Of a stretch of DNA of 64,000 nt, positions 42,754 through 52,192 are shown in pieces (positions within the stretch are counted from its first letter, which is position 1; every line of letters begins with the position of its first letter). The DNA is from Umezawaea tangerina (GTDB lineage: Bacteria > Actinomycetota > Actinomycetes > Mycobacteriales > Pseudonocardiaceae). The notes under the pieces are model-generated. The model saw nothing but the letters and a program-made list of their open reading frames with translations, was not told where the DNA came from and did no database searches. The translations under genes and the position numbers were made by a program. The stretch covers positions 372,001 through 436,000 of the forward strand of contig NZ_PVTF01000008.1 in NCBI RefSeq assembly GCF_003002815.1, given 5' to 3'.

Positions 42754-43413
42754 ATGCGGGTTCTGGTCGCCGAGGACGAGCGCAAGCTGGCGGACACCGT
42801 CGCGCACGGACTTCGGCATCTGGGGATGTCGGTCGACGTCTGCTACGACGGCGATGCGGCGCTGGAGAAGGCGTTGGTCCACGACTACGACGTGGTCGTG
42901 CTCGACCGCGATCTTCCGGAGGTGCACGGCGACGAGGTGTGCCGTCGGATCATGAGCGGACAGCGCGACAGCCGGGTTCTGATGCTGACGGCCGCCGCGT
43001 CCATCCGGGACCGGGTGGAGGGGCTGGGCATCGGCGCCGACGACTACCTGACCAAGCCGTTCGCGTTCGCCGAACTCGTGGCGCGGATCGGCGCGCTGGG
43101 CCGTCGGGTGCGGCCCGCGCTGCCACCCGTGCTCGACCAGGCGGGGGTGCAGCTCGACACCGCGCGGCGCTTCGCCAGCCGGGACGGCCGTCCGCTCAAG
43201 CTGGCGCCGAAGGAATTCGCGGTCCTCGGCGTGCTGATGCGGGCCGAGGGCGCGGTCGTCACCACCGAGCAACTGCTGGAGAAGGCATGGGACGAGCACG
43301 CCGACCCGTTCACGAACGCCGTCCGGGTGGCGGTGATGACGTTGCGGCGCAAGCTGGGCAGCCCACCGCTGATCCACACCGTCGCCGGCGCCGGCTATCG
43401 CTTCGACAGCTGA
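42754..43413 (+). CDS. OmpR-family response regulator
   Basis: 219 residues from an ATG with GGAGGTGGAG before it. The receiver has EDE near the start, phospho-acceptor Asp in VVVLDRDLPE and Lys in YLTKPF. The winged helix ends MTLRRKLGSPPLIHTVAGAGYRF. It is divergent from the GT87 gene, 130 bases between starts, and is directly followed by a histidine kinase with no gap. Confidence 0.92.
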   Translation: MRVLVAEDERKLADTVAHGLRHLGMSVDVCYDGDAALEKALVHDYDVVVLDRDLPEVHGDEVCRRIMSGQRDSRVLMLTAAASIRDRVEGLGIGADDYLTKPFAFAELVARIGALGRRVRPALPPVLDQAGVQLDTARRFASRDGRPLKLAPKEFAVLGVLMRAEGAVVTTEQLLEKAWDEHADPFTNAVRVAVMTLRRKLGSPPLIHTVAGAGYRFDS

Positions 43414-44501
43414 TCAGCGAGCCCGCGTCGCTGGCGGGCCGGGTCGCCACGCTCGTCCTCGGCAGCTTCGCTCTGGGAGTCGCGCTGTTCCACCCGGTGA
43501 TGAGCCTGGGCGGCTGGCTCGGTGACCGGTTCGCGGACCTGCGGTGGTGGTGGGACGGCTGGGACCGGTGGGACGAGTCGCTGATGAACAGGCGCGCGTT
43601 CTGGGCGGTGCTCGGTACGGTGGGGCTCGTGATCGCGCTGCTGATCGCGCTGGTGGTGCTCCACCAGCTGATCCGCACGGTCGTCAACGAAGTCGTCTTG
43701 CGCCCGCTCAAGACAATGCAGAGCGTCCTTCGCTCCACCGGGCCGCAGAACCTGGGCCAACGCGTTCCGACGGCAGGCGCGCCCGACCAGCTGACCGACC
43801 TCACCCTCACCATCAACGACATGCTCGACCGCGTGGCGCTCAGCTACGAAGGCCAGCGGCGGTTCGCCGCCAACGCCTCCCACGAGTTGCGCACGCCGCT
43901 CGCCGTGCAGCGGGCGCTGGTGGAGGTGACGATGGTGACCGAGGAGGACAACCCCGCTGTGGACCGGCTCGGCCGGGAACTGCTGCTGGTCAACGAAAGC
44001 AGCGAGGCGTTGATCGAGGGCCTGCTGGTGCTCGCGGAAAGCGATCGGGGCGTTTCCGGTGCGATCCCGGTTCGCATGGATGAGCTCGCCGACTCCGTGC
44101 TGGACCGCTACACGGATCTGGCCGCGCGGCACGAGGTCTCACTGCGCCGGGCCCTGCAGGAAAGCATCGTGCCGGGCGACCCGTTGCTGCTGGAGCGAAT
44201 GCTCGGCAACCTGGTGCACAACGCGATCAAGTACAACCGCACCGGTGGCTGGGTCGAGGTGGCCGTGACCTCCAACGGGGTCACCGTGCACAACACCGGC
44301 AGGGAAATCCTCGCCCACCAGGTCGCCCCGCTGTTCGAACCGTTCCGCAGGCTCGTCGCGGACCGGACGTCACAACGGGAGGGCGCAGGCCTCGGCCTGT
44401 CCATCGTGCGATCCATCACCGCCGCACACCACGGCACAGTCGACGCCCGCCCCGGCCAGGACGGTGGCTTGCACGTCGAGATCGGCCTGCCGGCGAGCTA
44501 G
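43410..44501 (+). CDS. Sensor histidine kinase with non-standard start
   Basis: About 363 residues. TM1 (ATLVLGSFALGVALF) begins so close to the regulator stop that no ATG, GTG or TTG precedes it in frame. The only candidate that keeps it is a CTG at 43410, which overlaps the regulator stop as CTGA; the next normal start (GTG/ATG ~43497) would remove TM1. It has TM2 (GLVIALLIALVVLHQL), a HAMP domain, the H-box [27 protein letters not shown] and GAGLGLSIV. The usual D of the G1 box is replaced (VHNTG). Confidence 0.82.
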   Translation: MISEPASLAGRVATLVLGSFALGVALFHPVMSLGGWLGDRFADLRWWWDGWDRWDESLMNRRAFWAVLGTVGLVIALLIALVVLHQLIRTVVNEVVLRPLKTMQSVLRSTGPQNLGQRVPTAGAPDQLTDLTLTINDMLDRVALSYEGQRRFAANASHELRTPLAVQRALVEVTMVTEEDNPAVDRLGRELLLVNESSEALIEGLLVLAESDRGVSGAIPVRMDELADSVLDRYTDLAARHEVSLRRALQESIVPGDPLLLERMLGNLVHNAIKYNRTGGWVEVAVTSNGVTVHNTGREILAHQVAPLFEPFRRLVADRTSQREGAGLGLSIVRSITAAHHGTVDARPGQDGGLHVEIGLPAS

Positions 44502-44775
44502 TGTCGCGCGCCAGGGATTCGCCTGCAAAAGCGTGCCAGTGACTCCACGATCTCCTCCGCATGTACGTCCAACCCGGCGGGCACGGTCTTGTCGACCGTG
44601 ATCAGGAACTTGCGGAACTCCGCGTCCCGGCGGTGCAGCTCGCCGATCACGGTGCCGTCGGCGGTGTCGAACGCGGCGAACAGGCTGGTGATGCCATTGC
44701 GGACGTAGTCGTGGGTGCGTCGCTCGGGCAGTCCGGCATCATCGGCAGTACCGGCTGGGAGCGTACCAACGCCGT
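44498..44775 (-). mobile_element. IS630-family transposase remnant
   Basis: On the minus strand, pieces read [10 protein letters not shown], then after a frameshift [19 protein letters not shown] and FRKFLITVDKTVPAGLDVH, then jump to VESLARFCRRI and a stop at 44498. All are IS630-type transposase segments in correct order, but the part between the DDE middle and the C-terminus is deleted. The stop shares a CTAG with the kinase stop codon. No terminal repeats remain. Confidence 0.75.
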
Positions 44776-45032
44776 GACCCGCGCGGCGCTGATGAGCACC
44801 GAGTGCCTGCTGTCGACGATACTGGACCTGGCGTACAGCTCCAGCTTGGCGCGGGAGTCGGCGATGTCCAGGTTGCACATGGTCAGCTGCCCGATACGGT
44901 CGACTGGGCTGAACGCCGAGTCCTCGGTCCGCTCCACCTGCGGCTTGTCGGGGTGGTACGGGCATACCCTGTGCCTGGCCGCGAAGGTGCTGGCCAAACC
45001 GGACTTGAGTCGGTGGTCGGCAGGCTCGTGAC
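44776..45032. other. Gene-free stretch
   Basis: 257 bases between the IS630 remnant and the PI-PLC-like gene. No intact frame or clear hairpin is seen; it may be further transposon debris. Confidence 0.4.
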
Positions 45033-46457
45033 CTACTGGACCGCTCCTGCCTGGGTCAGCAGCGACTGGTACCAGGCGTCCCACGGGTGGTTCGTCGCTG
45101 GGTAGTTCGCCAGCGGGTTCGTGGCGCGAGCGGCGGAATCGAAGTCCCAGCCGCGCACGACGCGCCCGGCTTGGCGCGCCGAGGTGATGAACGAGGCGCT
45201 TGTCGCCGGTGCCGCGTAGAACAGCGCTCCCTGCTGGAGTTCTGCGCTGTCGCCCTCCTGGTACTCGGCGAAAGCCGTTGGCCGGTAGCGGATCCGGTCC
45301 GACGCCAGCCTGTCAGTGGAGTACCGCAGAGTCTGAGCGGGGGTCGGTCCGTCCGCGCCGGTCCATACCGACACGCGGGAACTGCCACGTACGGTGTTCG
45401 CCTTGTCGTAGCGGACATCGGAGGTCTTCGCGTTCCCGCCCCAGGTCACCGTCGAGGCACCGGTGTCCAGCGCGCCGTGCCACTCCCAGTTCTGGGTGCT
45501 GCCCTGGCTGCGGTGGATCTCGCGGAGCGCCGTGCCCGCCAGGTCGGTGAAGGCGACTGTCGGGAGCACACCGGAGTCGTACTTCTTGCTCGCTGACCAG
45601 GTAATCTCGCCGTCCGCACCCAGCCTGCCGATGCGGGACCAGAGGCTGGTCTCGTTCTCCGACTGGTGGACCTCGACGAGCCAGCCGTTGTCGTTGAGGG
45701 CGATCGCAGGCGTCTTGCCGCTGTCGTACCGGCCGTGGCGCAGCCACGTGACGCGGCCGTCCGCGCCGTAGGCGCCGGTCCAGTACCAGAGCGCGCCCGC
45801 TCCGGAGTCGTGCACCTCGACGACCTGGCCGCGCCCGTTGATCGCCACCGCCGGGTTGTAGCCGAGGTCGCGGCGGTACTCGGCGCGGCTCCCGCTGTCG
45901 CCGGAGAGCAACGTCAGCACCCGGCCGCGCAGTGCGTCGACCGACGGCAATTCGGCGGGGTAGTCCATGGCCTGCACCAGGTTCGACCCGAACGCCTCGG
46001 TCAGCTCCTGGTTGAGCGCGGTCATGTTGCCCGCCGCGAACGACGGGTTGTCGGTCAGGTCGTCCTTCAGGTCGAGCATGACCACGATCGGCGCGTGCGA
46101 CGGGTGACCGTCCGACCAGGTGTTGACCACCGCCAGCCAGTCATGCAGGTTGTTCGACGCCGGGTTGTTCGCGTGGTCGACCAGGTCGCCAGGGGAGTCG
46201 TGCCCGATCGCGTAGTCGTGTGACGTCCCGTAGCCGTTGTCGTGGACGTCCAACTCGAGGAAGCGGACGCCGTGGTCGAGTTGGTAGGTCACGGAGTTCT
46301 TGGCGCCGTCGACGTTGCCCGAGTAGCTGTTGTGCGTCGACCGGAAGGTCGCGGACGCGAACGGGACGTCGGCCGCCGCCGTGCCGCCGGTCAGCAGCGC
46401 GGCCACGACCGTCGCCACACCGACCACTGCGTACGCGCGGGAACTCGTTCTGGTCAC
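45033..46457 (-). CDS. Secreted PI-PLC X-type phosphodiesterase with beta repeats
   Basis: 474 residues from a GTG with a GAGGA site. A signal peptide ([23 protein letters not shown]) leads to a PLC-like TIM barrel: the first catalytic His in [18 protein letters not shown], and a later metal- or substrate-binding DLKDDL. Between ~205 and ~350 there are three imperfect ~47-residue repeats (KYDSG.xPxVA.ND.G..VEVHxS....LW...G.LGADG.ITW), which could form a small lectin-like or propeller domain. The C-terminal part ([28 protein letters not shown]) resumes the barrel. It would cleave phosphoinositides or similar phosphodiesters outside the cell. Confidence 0.8.
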   Translation of the reverse strand: MTRTSSRAYAVVGVATVVAALLTGGTAAADVPFASATFRSTHNSYSGNVDGAKNSVTYQLDHGVRFLELDVHDNGYGTSHDYAIGHDSPGDLVDHANNPASNNLHDWLAVVNTWSDGHPSHAPIVVMLDLKDDLTDNPSFAAGNMTALNQELTEAFGSNLVQAMDYPAELPSVDALRGRVLTLLSGDSGSRAEYRRDLGYNPAVAINGRGQVVEVHDSGAGALWYWTGAYGADGRVTWLRHGRYDSGKTPAIALNDNGWLVEVHQSENETSLWSRIGRLGADGEITWSASKKYDSGVLPTVAFTDLAGTALREIHRSQGSTQNWEWHGALDTGASTVTWGGNAKTSDVRYDKANTVRGSSRVSVWTGADGPTPAQTLRYSTDRLASDRIRYRPTAFAEYQEGDSAELQQGALFYAAPATSASFITSARQAGRVVRGWDFDSAARATNPLANYPATNHPWDAWYQSLLTQAGAVQ

Positions 46458-46788
46458 GCTGAATCCTCACCTCGGCACGGGTGGATCTCCTGCGAGGCAA
46501 GGCTAGCTGGGTGGCACTATGAATCTTCTCTATCGGGGTTCTGCTCTTCGAAGTGCCGCCGATGGATCCGATGTCTCTCGAGCGAGGGTGACAGCAATGA
46601 GATCTCTCGCGGCGGCGGCCGCGGCTTGGTTCGGCTATGGCACCATAACGACCTGCGGTGCCTCTGTTTCCGCTGGTCAGGGCTCTTTGGGATCTACGTT
46701 GACATAGTTGCGCTCTTCCGAACTGCGCCCAACTGCGCCTAACGGCGCGAAACCGCAGGTAAGGGTGGTCACATGCGCCGGTCCCGAG
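46458..46788. other. Gene-free stretch
   Basis: 331 bases upstream of the PI-PLC-like gene. It should hold that gene's promoter. Around 46720-46750 near-repeats of AACTGCGCC/AACGGCGC occur; nothing else is supported. Confidence 0.4.
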
Positions 46789-47013
46789 ATGATCACATAC
46801 GCGGGTCCGGTATGGGTTCATCGGGTGTCGTGGTGGGTAGCTGAGGTCTTCGGTCACGCGTTCATCGTGGCCAGGAAGCGCTCTTGGTTGCCTGGTAGCG
46901 AGTTGATGCCGCGGTTGGACGGGGTGTGGTGCGTCAAGGACGGTGAGGTCGTCACGTCGTACCGCTGCTCGGCGCCATCCGTCCTCGGCCGCGCGCCCGA
47001 AGAGCGCAAGTGA
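46789..47013 (+). CDS. Possible small hypothetical protein
   Basis: A 74-residue frame from the ATG at 46789: ITYAGPVWVHRVSWWVAEVFGHAFIVARK then WCVKDGEVVTSYRC. Trp spacing and codon pattern look protein-like, and short proteins of this style occur in the lineage, but the ribosome site is weak and I cannot name a family. It could be a chance ORF. Confidence 0.35.
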   Translation: MITYAGPVWVHRVSWWVAEVFGHAFIVARKRSWLPGSELMPRLDGVWCVKDGEVVTSYRCSAPSVLGRAPEERK

Positions 47014-47143
47014 AGTGGCTGATCGATTGCGGCTCCGTACTTCTCGTTTTGTCCCTTTCGAGACTTTTTGCCCCGTGAGAGTCATGTGATCTGTCCACGC
47101 CAGGGGGACATGCCGGGCGGTGGGTTTCCGATAGCTTCGCCGC

Positions 47144-47884
47144 ATGACCGTCGTATTCGTCCACGGGGTGTTCGAGACCGCGAGACTCTGGGACGACGTC
47201 AGATCACATCTGTTCACCGACTCGATCGCCTGGGAACTACCGGGATTTGGTGTGCCGCGCCCGGATGGGTTCGGTGCGTCGATGGACGACTACGTCGACT
47301 GGTTGGTACGAGAACTCCGTGGCTTGGGCAAGCCGGTCGACTTGGTGGGGCACGGTTGGGGCGCGCTGCTCGTCGTGCGGGCGGTCACTCTGCACCCCGC
47401 TGCGGCGCGCAGTTGGACTGCTGATCAGATTGGCGCCCTGCACCCCGAGTACGCGTGGCCCGACGCCGCCAGGTGGTGGCAGGCGGGAGATGCTGGCCGA
47501 GACCGGTCGGACTCCTCTCTTGAGCGTGACAAGGGCTACCTCGCCCTGCAGTTCGCCGCTGCGGGGGCTCCCTCTGGGCATGTCGACACGCTGTGCAAGG
47601 GCTTGACTGCCACGTCGGTGCGGTGTGCTCACGACCTGTACCGCTCGGCGACCCCGAATGTCCACGCCTACTGGGGGGCCGCTCTGTCCATGCCCACCCG
47701 CATGCCGGGGCTTGTTCTTCAGCCGTCTCTCGACGCGTTCGACGACCGGGCGATGGCGGACTACATGGCCGCCCGGCTCGCCGCCCGTACCCAGAGCTTG
47801 GACGGATTGGGGCATTGGTGGATGCTCGAGCGGCCCAAGACCGCACGGGTGCTGGAGAGGTTCTGGAATTCGGTCGTCGCTTGA
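47144..47884 (+). CDS. Alpha/beta-hydrolase-fold protein without nucleophile
   Basis: 246 residues. The oxyanion strand VVFVHGVFETARLWDDV and the catalytic-His region LDGLGHWWMLERP are normal. At the nucleophile elbow it reads LVGHGWGALL, so the Ser or Asp of GHSWG/GHDWG is Gly. This would remove classical hydrolysis; it may be a binding protein, a decayed enzyme or one with another mechanism. It stands alone between debris on both sides. Confidence 0.82.
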   Translation: MTVVFVHGVFETARLWDDVRSHLFTDSIAWELPGFGVPRPDGFGASMDDYVDWLVRELRGLGKPVDLVGHGWGALLVVRAVTLHPAAARSWTADQIGALHPEYAWPDAARWWQAGDAGRDRSDSSLERDKGYLALQFAAAGAPSGHVDTLCKGLTATSVRCAHDLYRSATPNVHAYWGAALSMPTRMPGLVLQPSLDAFDDRAMADYMAARLAARTQSLDGLGHWWMLERPKTARVLERFWNSVVA

Positions 47885-47897
47885 CGTGCGGGGCCAC

Positions 47898-48099
47898 GGG
47901 CGACCACCTGCCCTGCTGTGTGGGTACCGAGCCCTTGATAGCCGGCGTCGGCCAGGATCCGCACACCCATGGTGTTCTTGAGGAACGTGACCAGTCCGGA
48001 TTGGCGGGCTTGGGTGATGTTCGCGGTCGAGCCGGATGTGGTGGCGCCGCAGAACAACATCCCGCCGACCTTGTCGGTGACGATCATGGTCTTGATGGC
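47898..48099 (-). mobile_element. IS5-type transposase remnant
   Basis: About 67 codons read KTMIVTDKVGGMLFCGATTSGST then ITQARQSGLV and ILADAGYQGLGTHTAGQVV. This is the central DDE segment of IS5/Tnp-type transposases. Neither end of the transposase gene is present. It is joined in frame to a methyltransferase piece. Confidence 0.75.
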
Positions 48100-48297
48100 G
48101 TAGAACCCCGTGCCACCAGCGACGTCCAGCACGGCGCGCCCGCGGACGTCGGTCAGCGGACGGCCCAGCGTCGGCTGTTCGCCGTAGCGGACGATCGGGA
48201 TGAGTTTGACCGGGTCGTACGCGGCACCGATTCGCCGTACCGCAGTTCCACGGCAACTCCCTGGGGCTACGGTGTCGCGGCGACGCGTGACGGGCAT
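48100..48297 (-). pseudogene. SAM-dependent methyltransferase N-terminal remnant
   Basis: Codons read YDPVKLIPIVRYGEQPTL and VRGRAVLDVAGGTGFYA, the N-terminal part with the SAM-binding VLDVAGGTG motif of class I methyltransferases. It then changes without a stop into transposase sequence, so the gene was interrupted and truncated. The rest of the methyltransferase is not found nearby. Confidence 0.68.
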
Positions 48298-48299
48298 CG

Positions 48300-50549
48300 T
48301 CAGGCCGGAGGCGGCAGCTGGGCCAGTTCGGCCTCGACGCGTTCCCGGTCAGCGCCGTGGAGCGTCTCGTCGAAGGTGTTGAAAGCCAGCTCCAAGCACC
48401 TCCTCGCGCGTTCGTGCTCACCGGCCTCGCGCCACGCGACGCCTTCGTGCAGCATTTCCTCGGCCATCTGGTAGTCGTTGCGGTTCGCCTCGGCGAGCGA
48501 ACAGGCCTCGTGGTGCGTGTTCGCGGCTTCCTGCCATCGCCCCAACGCGGACAGGCACCGACCGGCGCCGCGCAACTTGATCATGCGCACCCAGCGTTCG
48601 GCTTCGGGGTTGATCTCGCCGCGGTGGTCGTCCATCTCGGCGAGCAGCGCGCGGAACACCGCCAGCGCCTCCTCGGGTTTGCCCGCTTGCCGCAGCGCGA
48701 CGCCGAGCCCGACGCGGGTCGGCCCCTGGACGTCGTAGAAGCCGAACTCCATCGAGACCTCCGCCGCGGCCTCGGCGTGCGCCAGCGCCTCGTCGAACTG
48801 GCCGAGCCGCAGCAGGATCGAGGGTATGCGCCGTTGGGCGTTCAGGCGCTCGCGCCGGTCACCCAGCTGTTCCGCGAGCGCCAGTGCTTCCAGGTAGGTC
48901 GCGAGCCCGGCCTCGTTGTCGTTGAGGCAGATGTACTGCGCCCAGCCGAAGAGGTTGAGCAAGGTCAGCTCGTCCTGCCGGTCGCCCACCGCCCTGGCGG
49001 CGTCGAGCGCGGTTCCGAGGATCTCGTGCCACGGGTGGACATGTGCCCTGCTGTCGCCGTAGTAGGGCATGGCCTTGGCCAGTTCGATCACCTGGCGGTG
49101 CCATCCCAGGCGGGCTGCCACGCGCTGCGCCGCCACCCAGTTCGCGTTCTCCCGTGACAACCAGTCCGCGGCGGCTTCCCTCGACGGGAACGCGCTGTCC
49201 TGCGGCACGTCCTGCACGCTGGGGAAGAACAGTCGTGCGGCGGAGGTGGCCCGCTCGATCAGGTGGCCGAGCAGTCCGTCCCGCAGTCGGTCACGAGTAG
49301 CCGGGTCCTCCTCGGTCGCCAGTTGCTCACCGGCGAAGACCCTGATCAGGTCGTGGAACTGGAGCCGCTCAGCGGCGGCCGCGTGCTGCAACAGCGACGC
49401 CTCGGCCAGTTCGTCGAGTACCGGGGCCGCCTCACCGGGCATTCCACCCGCCACCTTCGCGAGCCCCTCGTCGAAGCTCGGTCCCGGCACCAGGGCGAGC
49501 CTGCGGAACAGCCGTCGTGCGTCGGGCGACAGCCTCCGGTAGGACACGTCGAACGCCGCGCGCACCTGCCGGTCGCCCGCGGACAGCGTCGTGAGCCGTG
49601 AGCGGTCATCGCGCAGCTGCGCGACCAGGTAGGCAACTGTCCAGTGCCTGCGGGTGGCAAGCCGGTTGCCCACGATGCGCACCGCCAGTGGGAGGTTGCC
49701 GCACAACGCCACCAGTTGGACGGACGCCTCGGGTTCGCTGTGCACGACCTGCTCACCCGCGATCCCCGCGAACATCGCGAGGGCGTCGACCGCGGGCAGT
49801 GGTTCCAGCGGAAGCGAACGGACCTGCGCCAGTTCGGTGAGCGCGCGCCGGGACGTGACCATCGTGAGCCCGCTCGATCCTGTGCCGACCAGCGGGCGCA
49901 ACTGCGCCTCGTCGGCGACGTTGTCCAGCAGCACCAGCGTTTGCCGGTTCCGCAGGAGTTCTCGGAGCAGGGACGACAACTCCTCGACGCCGGAGGGCAT
50001 CTGCGAGCGGGGCACGTTCAACGCGGTCAGCAGCCGTTCGAGGGCCGCGAGCGCGGTCACCGGCTGTTCGTCGACACCGCGCAGGTCGAGCGCGACGCAG
50101 CCGTCGGGGAAGTGCGGGGCCAACCGGTGCAGAGCGGAGACGGCCAGCGTCGTCTTGCCGACGCCGGGGGGCCCGACGATCGCGACCACCCCACCCGCCA
50201 TCGCCTCTCCGCGCAGCCACGCGAACTCCTCCTCGCGCCCGACCAGGTCGGGAACCAGCGGGAGCACGTGCAGCAGTGAGGGGGCGACGGTCTGGGGCGA
50301 CCTGCGACGGCCTTCCCGCGCGACCGCCAGGAACGACCGGCGCTCATCGGCGGTGAGTCCGAGCGCGTCGGCGAGGAGGTACGCGGACTGCTGTTTGGGG
50401 GCTTGTGCCCGGCCGTGTTCGAGGTCCCGCAGCGTGCGCACGCTCAGTCCGGAGGCGCGCGCGAGATCTGCCTGTGACAGCTTCGCCACCTGTCGGTGCC
50501 GCAACAACGCCCTGCCGAACGCGGGGAGTGCATCCTGCGGCTCGGACAT
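48300..50549 (-). CDS. XRE/NB-ARC/TPR transcription regulator
   Basis: 749 residues. An N-terminal XRE helix-turn-helix (KLSQADLARASGLSVRTLRDLEHGRAQAP) is followed by an NB-ARC-type ATPase: Walker A VGPPGVGKTTLA (~125), Walker B TLVLLDNVAD, and GNLPLAVRIVGNRLA (the GxP motif). The C-terminal ~250 residues are TPR-like helices (DEALAHAEAAAE, EEALAVFRALL, EAANTHHEAC). Such proteins are signal-responsive STAND regulators in actinomycetes, often for specialised metabolism. It has no obvious local target; the start ATG at 50549 follows a plausible spacing. Confidence 0.88.
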   Translation of the reverse strand: MSEPQDALPAFGRALLRHRQVAKLSQADLARASGLSVRTLRDLEHGRAQAPKQQSAYLLADALGLTADERRSFLAVAREGRRRSPQTVAPSLLHVLPLVPDLVGREEEFAWLRGEAMAGGVVAIVGPPGVGKTTLAVSALHRLAPHFPDGCVALDLRGVDEQPVTALAALERLLTALNVPRSQMPSGVEELSSLLRELLRNRQTLVLLDNVADEAQLRPLVGTGSSGLTMVTSRRALTELAQVRSLPLEPLPAVDALAMFAGIAGEQVVHSEPEASVQLVALCGNLPLAVRIVGNRLATRRHWTVAYLVAQLRDDRSRLTTLSAGDRQVRAAFDVSYRRLSPDARRLFRRLALVPGPSFDEGLAKVAGGMPGEAAPVLDELAEASLLQHAAAAERLQFHDLIRVFAGEQLATEEDPATRDRLRDGLLGHLIERATSAARLFFPSVQDVPQDSAFPSREAAADWLSRENANWVAAQRVAARLGWHRQVIELAKAMPYYGDSRAHVHPWHEILGTALDAARAVGDRQDELTLLNLFGWAQYICLNDNEAGLATYLEALALAEQLGDRRERLNAQRRIPSILLRLGQFDEALAHAEAAAEVSMEFGFYDVQGPTRVGLGVALRQAGKPEEALAVFRALLAEMDDHRGEINPEAERWVRMIKLRGAGRCLSALGRWQEAANTHHEACSLAEANRNDYQMAEEMLHEGVAWREAGEHERARRCLELAFNTFDETLHGADRERVEAELAQLPPPA

Positions 50550-50815
50550 GCAACTGATTCAACAAGCGGGGGTCGATCAGCGCAAGGTGCGCCCGCCGTG
50601 GTGCGCTGGTCGACGCACGCGCTGGGTCTCACATGGCCTCGACTTGGGTGAGGTCACCACGGTCGCGTCCACGCGCGGATGGCGGTCCGGGCCGTCGCCG
50701 ACCGGATCGTGCCGGACGATGGTGCGACACCGGTGTTCCCGCTCGGGAAGTCCGTGTTCACGCTGTCCGCGGACGTTCCGCCCACAGGCATGGTGTCCGC
50801 GTTCCTGTCGTCGGG
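50550..50815. other. Intergenic region
   Basis: 266 bases between the STAND regulator start and the Hsp70-like gene end, both minus strand. No supported gene is seen. Confidence 0.4.
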
Positions 50816-52192
50816 TCAACTTCCGTTCAGCACCATCACAGCGATGAGCACACCGACGAGCAGCATGACTCCGGCCGCCAGCGCCGCGGCCGCCAGCACA
50901 CCCGTCCGGTTGAGCGGAGATCGGGACCACGTCGCGGGCGCGGGGCTGGGAATGGTGCGCTTGGCAGGGCCACGACCACGTGCGGACGTGATCGGCGTCG
51001 GGAACGACAGCGGAGCGCGCACCTCGGCGACCGCAGTTCGCGACCGCGACGACACGGGGGAGCGCGTGGCCGCCAGTGACACGAGCGGCGGGGGAGAAGC
51101 GACCCGACGCGCGGGGATGGCGGGACGGTTCGCCTCAAGGCGGGCGATCGCCGCCGCCCCCATCGCCACGGTCAGCTTGGGGTGCAGGCCGACGCGCACC
51201 GGTTTGCCGAACGCGTCGGAGACGATCTGCTCGACGAACGGGATGCGTGATGAACCACCCGCGAGCAGGACTCCCGTGAGGTCGGCCGGGTTCAGCCCTG
51301 CCGATCCGATGGCGCGTTTCAAGGATTCGGTCGTCAGGTCGAGGTGGGACTTGATCAGGCTGTTGAACTTCGCGCGGCTGATCGCGGTCTCGTGCCTGGT
51401 GCCATCGGGCGACTCGACGCGGATGACCGTCTCCGCGTTGGTGGAGAGGTCCTCCTTGGCCTGTCGGCACGCCTCGCGTGCGGCGTGGCGCAGTCGTGCG
51501 TGGTCGACGAGCGGCGTGTCCATCGAGCTGAGCGCGCCGCCGAGCTGTCCGTCGACGAACGCGAGCAGCGCGTCGTCGAAGTCCAGGCCGCCCAGCTGTT
51601 CCACACCTTCAGGCGTGCCGAGGATCTCCATGCCGTTGGGGCGTGCGCGCAGGATCGTGGCGTCGAACGTGCCGCCGCCGAGGTCGTAGACCCCGACGAT
51701 CTCCCCGTCACCGAGCCGTCGCTCGACCGAGTAGTGCATCGCCGCGGCTTCGGGTTCGGTCACCACCCGCACGTTCCGGAGGCCCGCGAGCCTCGGTACC
51801 TGGATGAAGTGCTCGCGGCGGTACGGTCCCCAGACCGCCGGACAGGTCAGCACGACGACACCGGGCGGCCGTCCCTGTGCCCGTGTCACCGTGTCGACGA
51901 CGTCGCGCAACTGGGCCGCCATCAACGACGTGGGGGACCGCACGGATCCCGCGATCCGCAGCAAGTTCGGGTCGGCGAGCCTGCGCTTGTGCGCTCGCGA
52001 CGCCCGCAGGGGCTGACCGACCGCCTCCCGTTCGGCGGCGTCACCGGTGATCAGCTCGCCGCTCTCGGCGACGAACACCGCGGACGACACCGTTGCCTCG
52101 CGGCCGAGCCGGACGATTCTGGTGCCGGTGCCGTCCGACACCGCGGCGGCGGTACAGGTGGTCCCCAGGTCGATTCCAAGGCTGTAGGTCAT
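50816..52192 (-). CDS. Hsp70-family protein with C-terminal membrane anchor
   Basis: 458 residues from the ATG at 52192. The ATPase domain is recognisable: LGIDLGTTCTAAAV, VYDLGGGTFDATIL and VLLAGGSSRIPFVEQIVSDAFGKPV. Instead of the DnaK substrate domain there is a ~75-residue Ser/Pro/Arg linker and a single C-terminal transmembrane helix (GVLAAAALAAGVMLLVGVLIAVMVL). So it is a membrane-tied actin-like ATPase, not a general chaperone. Its position next to the WXG/giant-effector genes suggests a role at the secretion or envelope site, which is inference. Confidence 0.85.
   Translation of the reverse strand: MTYSLGIDLGTTCTAAAVSDGTGTRIVRLGREATVSSAVFVAESGELITGDAAEREAVGQPLRASRAHKRRLADPNLLRIAGSVRSPTSLMAAQLRDVVDTVTRAQGRPPGVVVLTCPAVWGPYRREHFIQVPRLAGLRNVRVVTEPEAAAMHYSVERRLGDGEIVGVYDLGGGTFDATILRARPNGMEILGTPEGVEQLGGLDFDDALLAFVDGQLGGALSSMDTPLVDHARLRHAAREACRQAKEDLSTNAETVIRVESPDGTRHETAISRAKFNSLIKSHLDLTTESLKRAIGSAGLNPADLTGVLLAGGSSRIPFVEQIVSDAFGKPVRVGLHPKLTVAMGAAAIARLEANRPAIPARRVASPPPLVSLAATRSPVSSRSRTAVAEVRAPLSFPTPITSARGRGPAKRTIPSPAPATWSRSPLNRTGVLAAAALAAGVMLLVGVLIAVMVLNGS

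Noticed and set aside
41835-43409. Upstream extension of the histidine kinase frame to give 888 residues
   Set aside because: The extension overlaps the GT87 gene in antisense and the response regulator in another frame, and has shadow-like composition.
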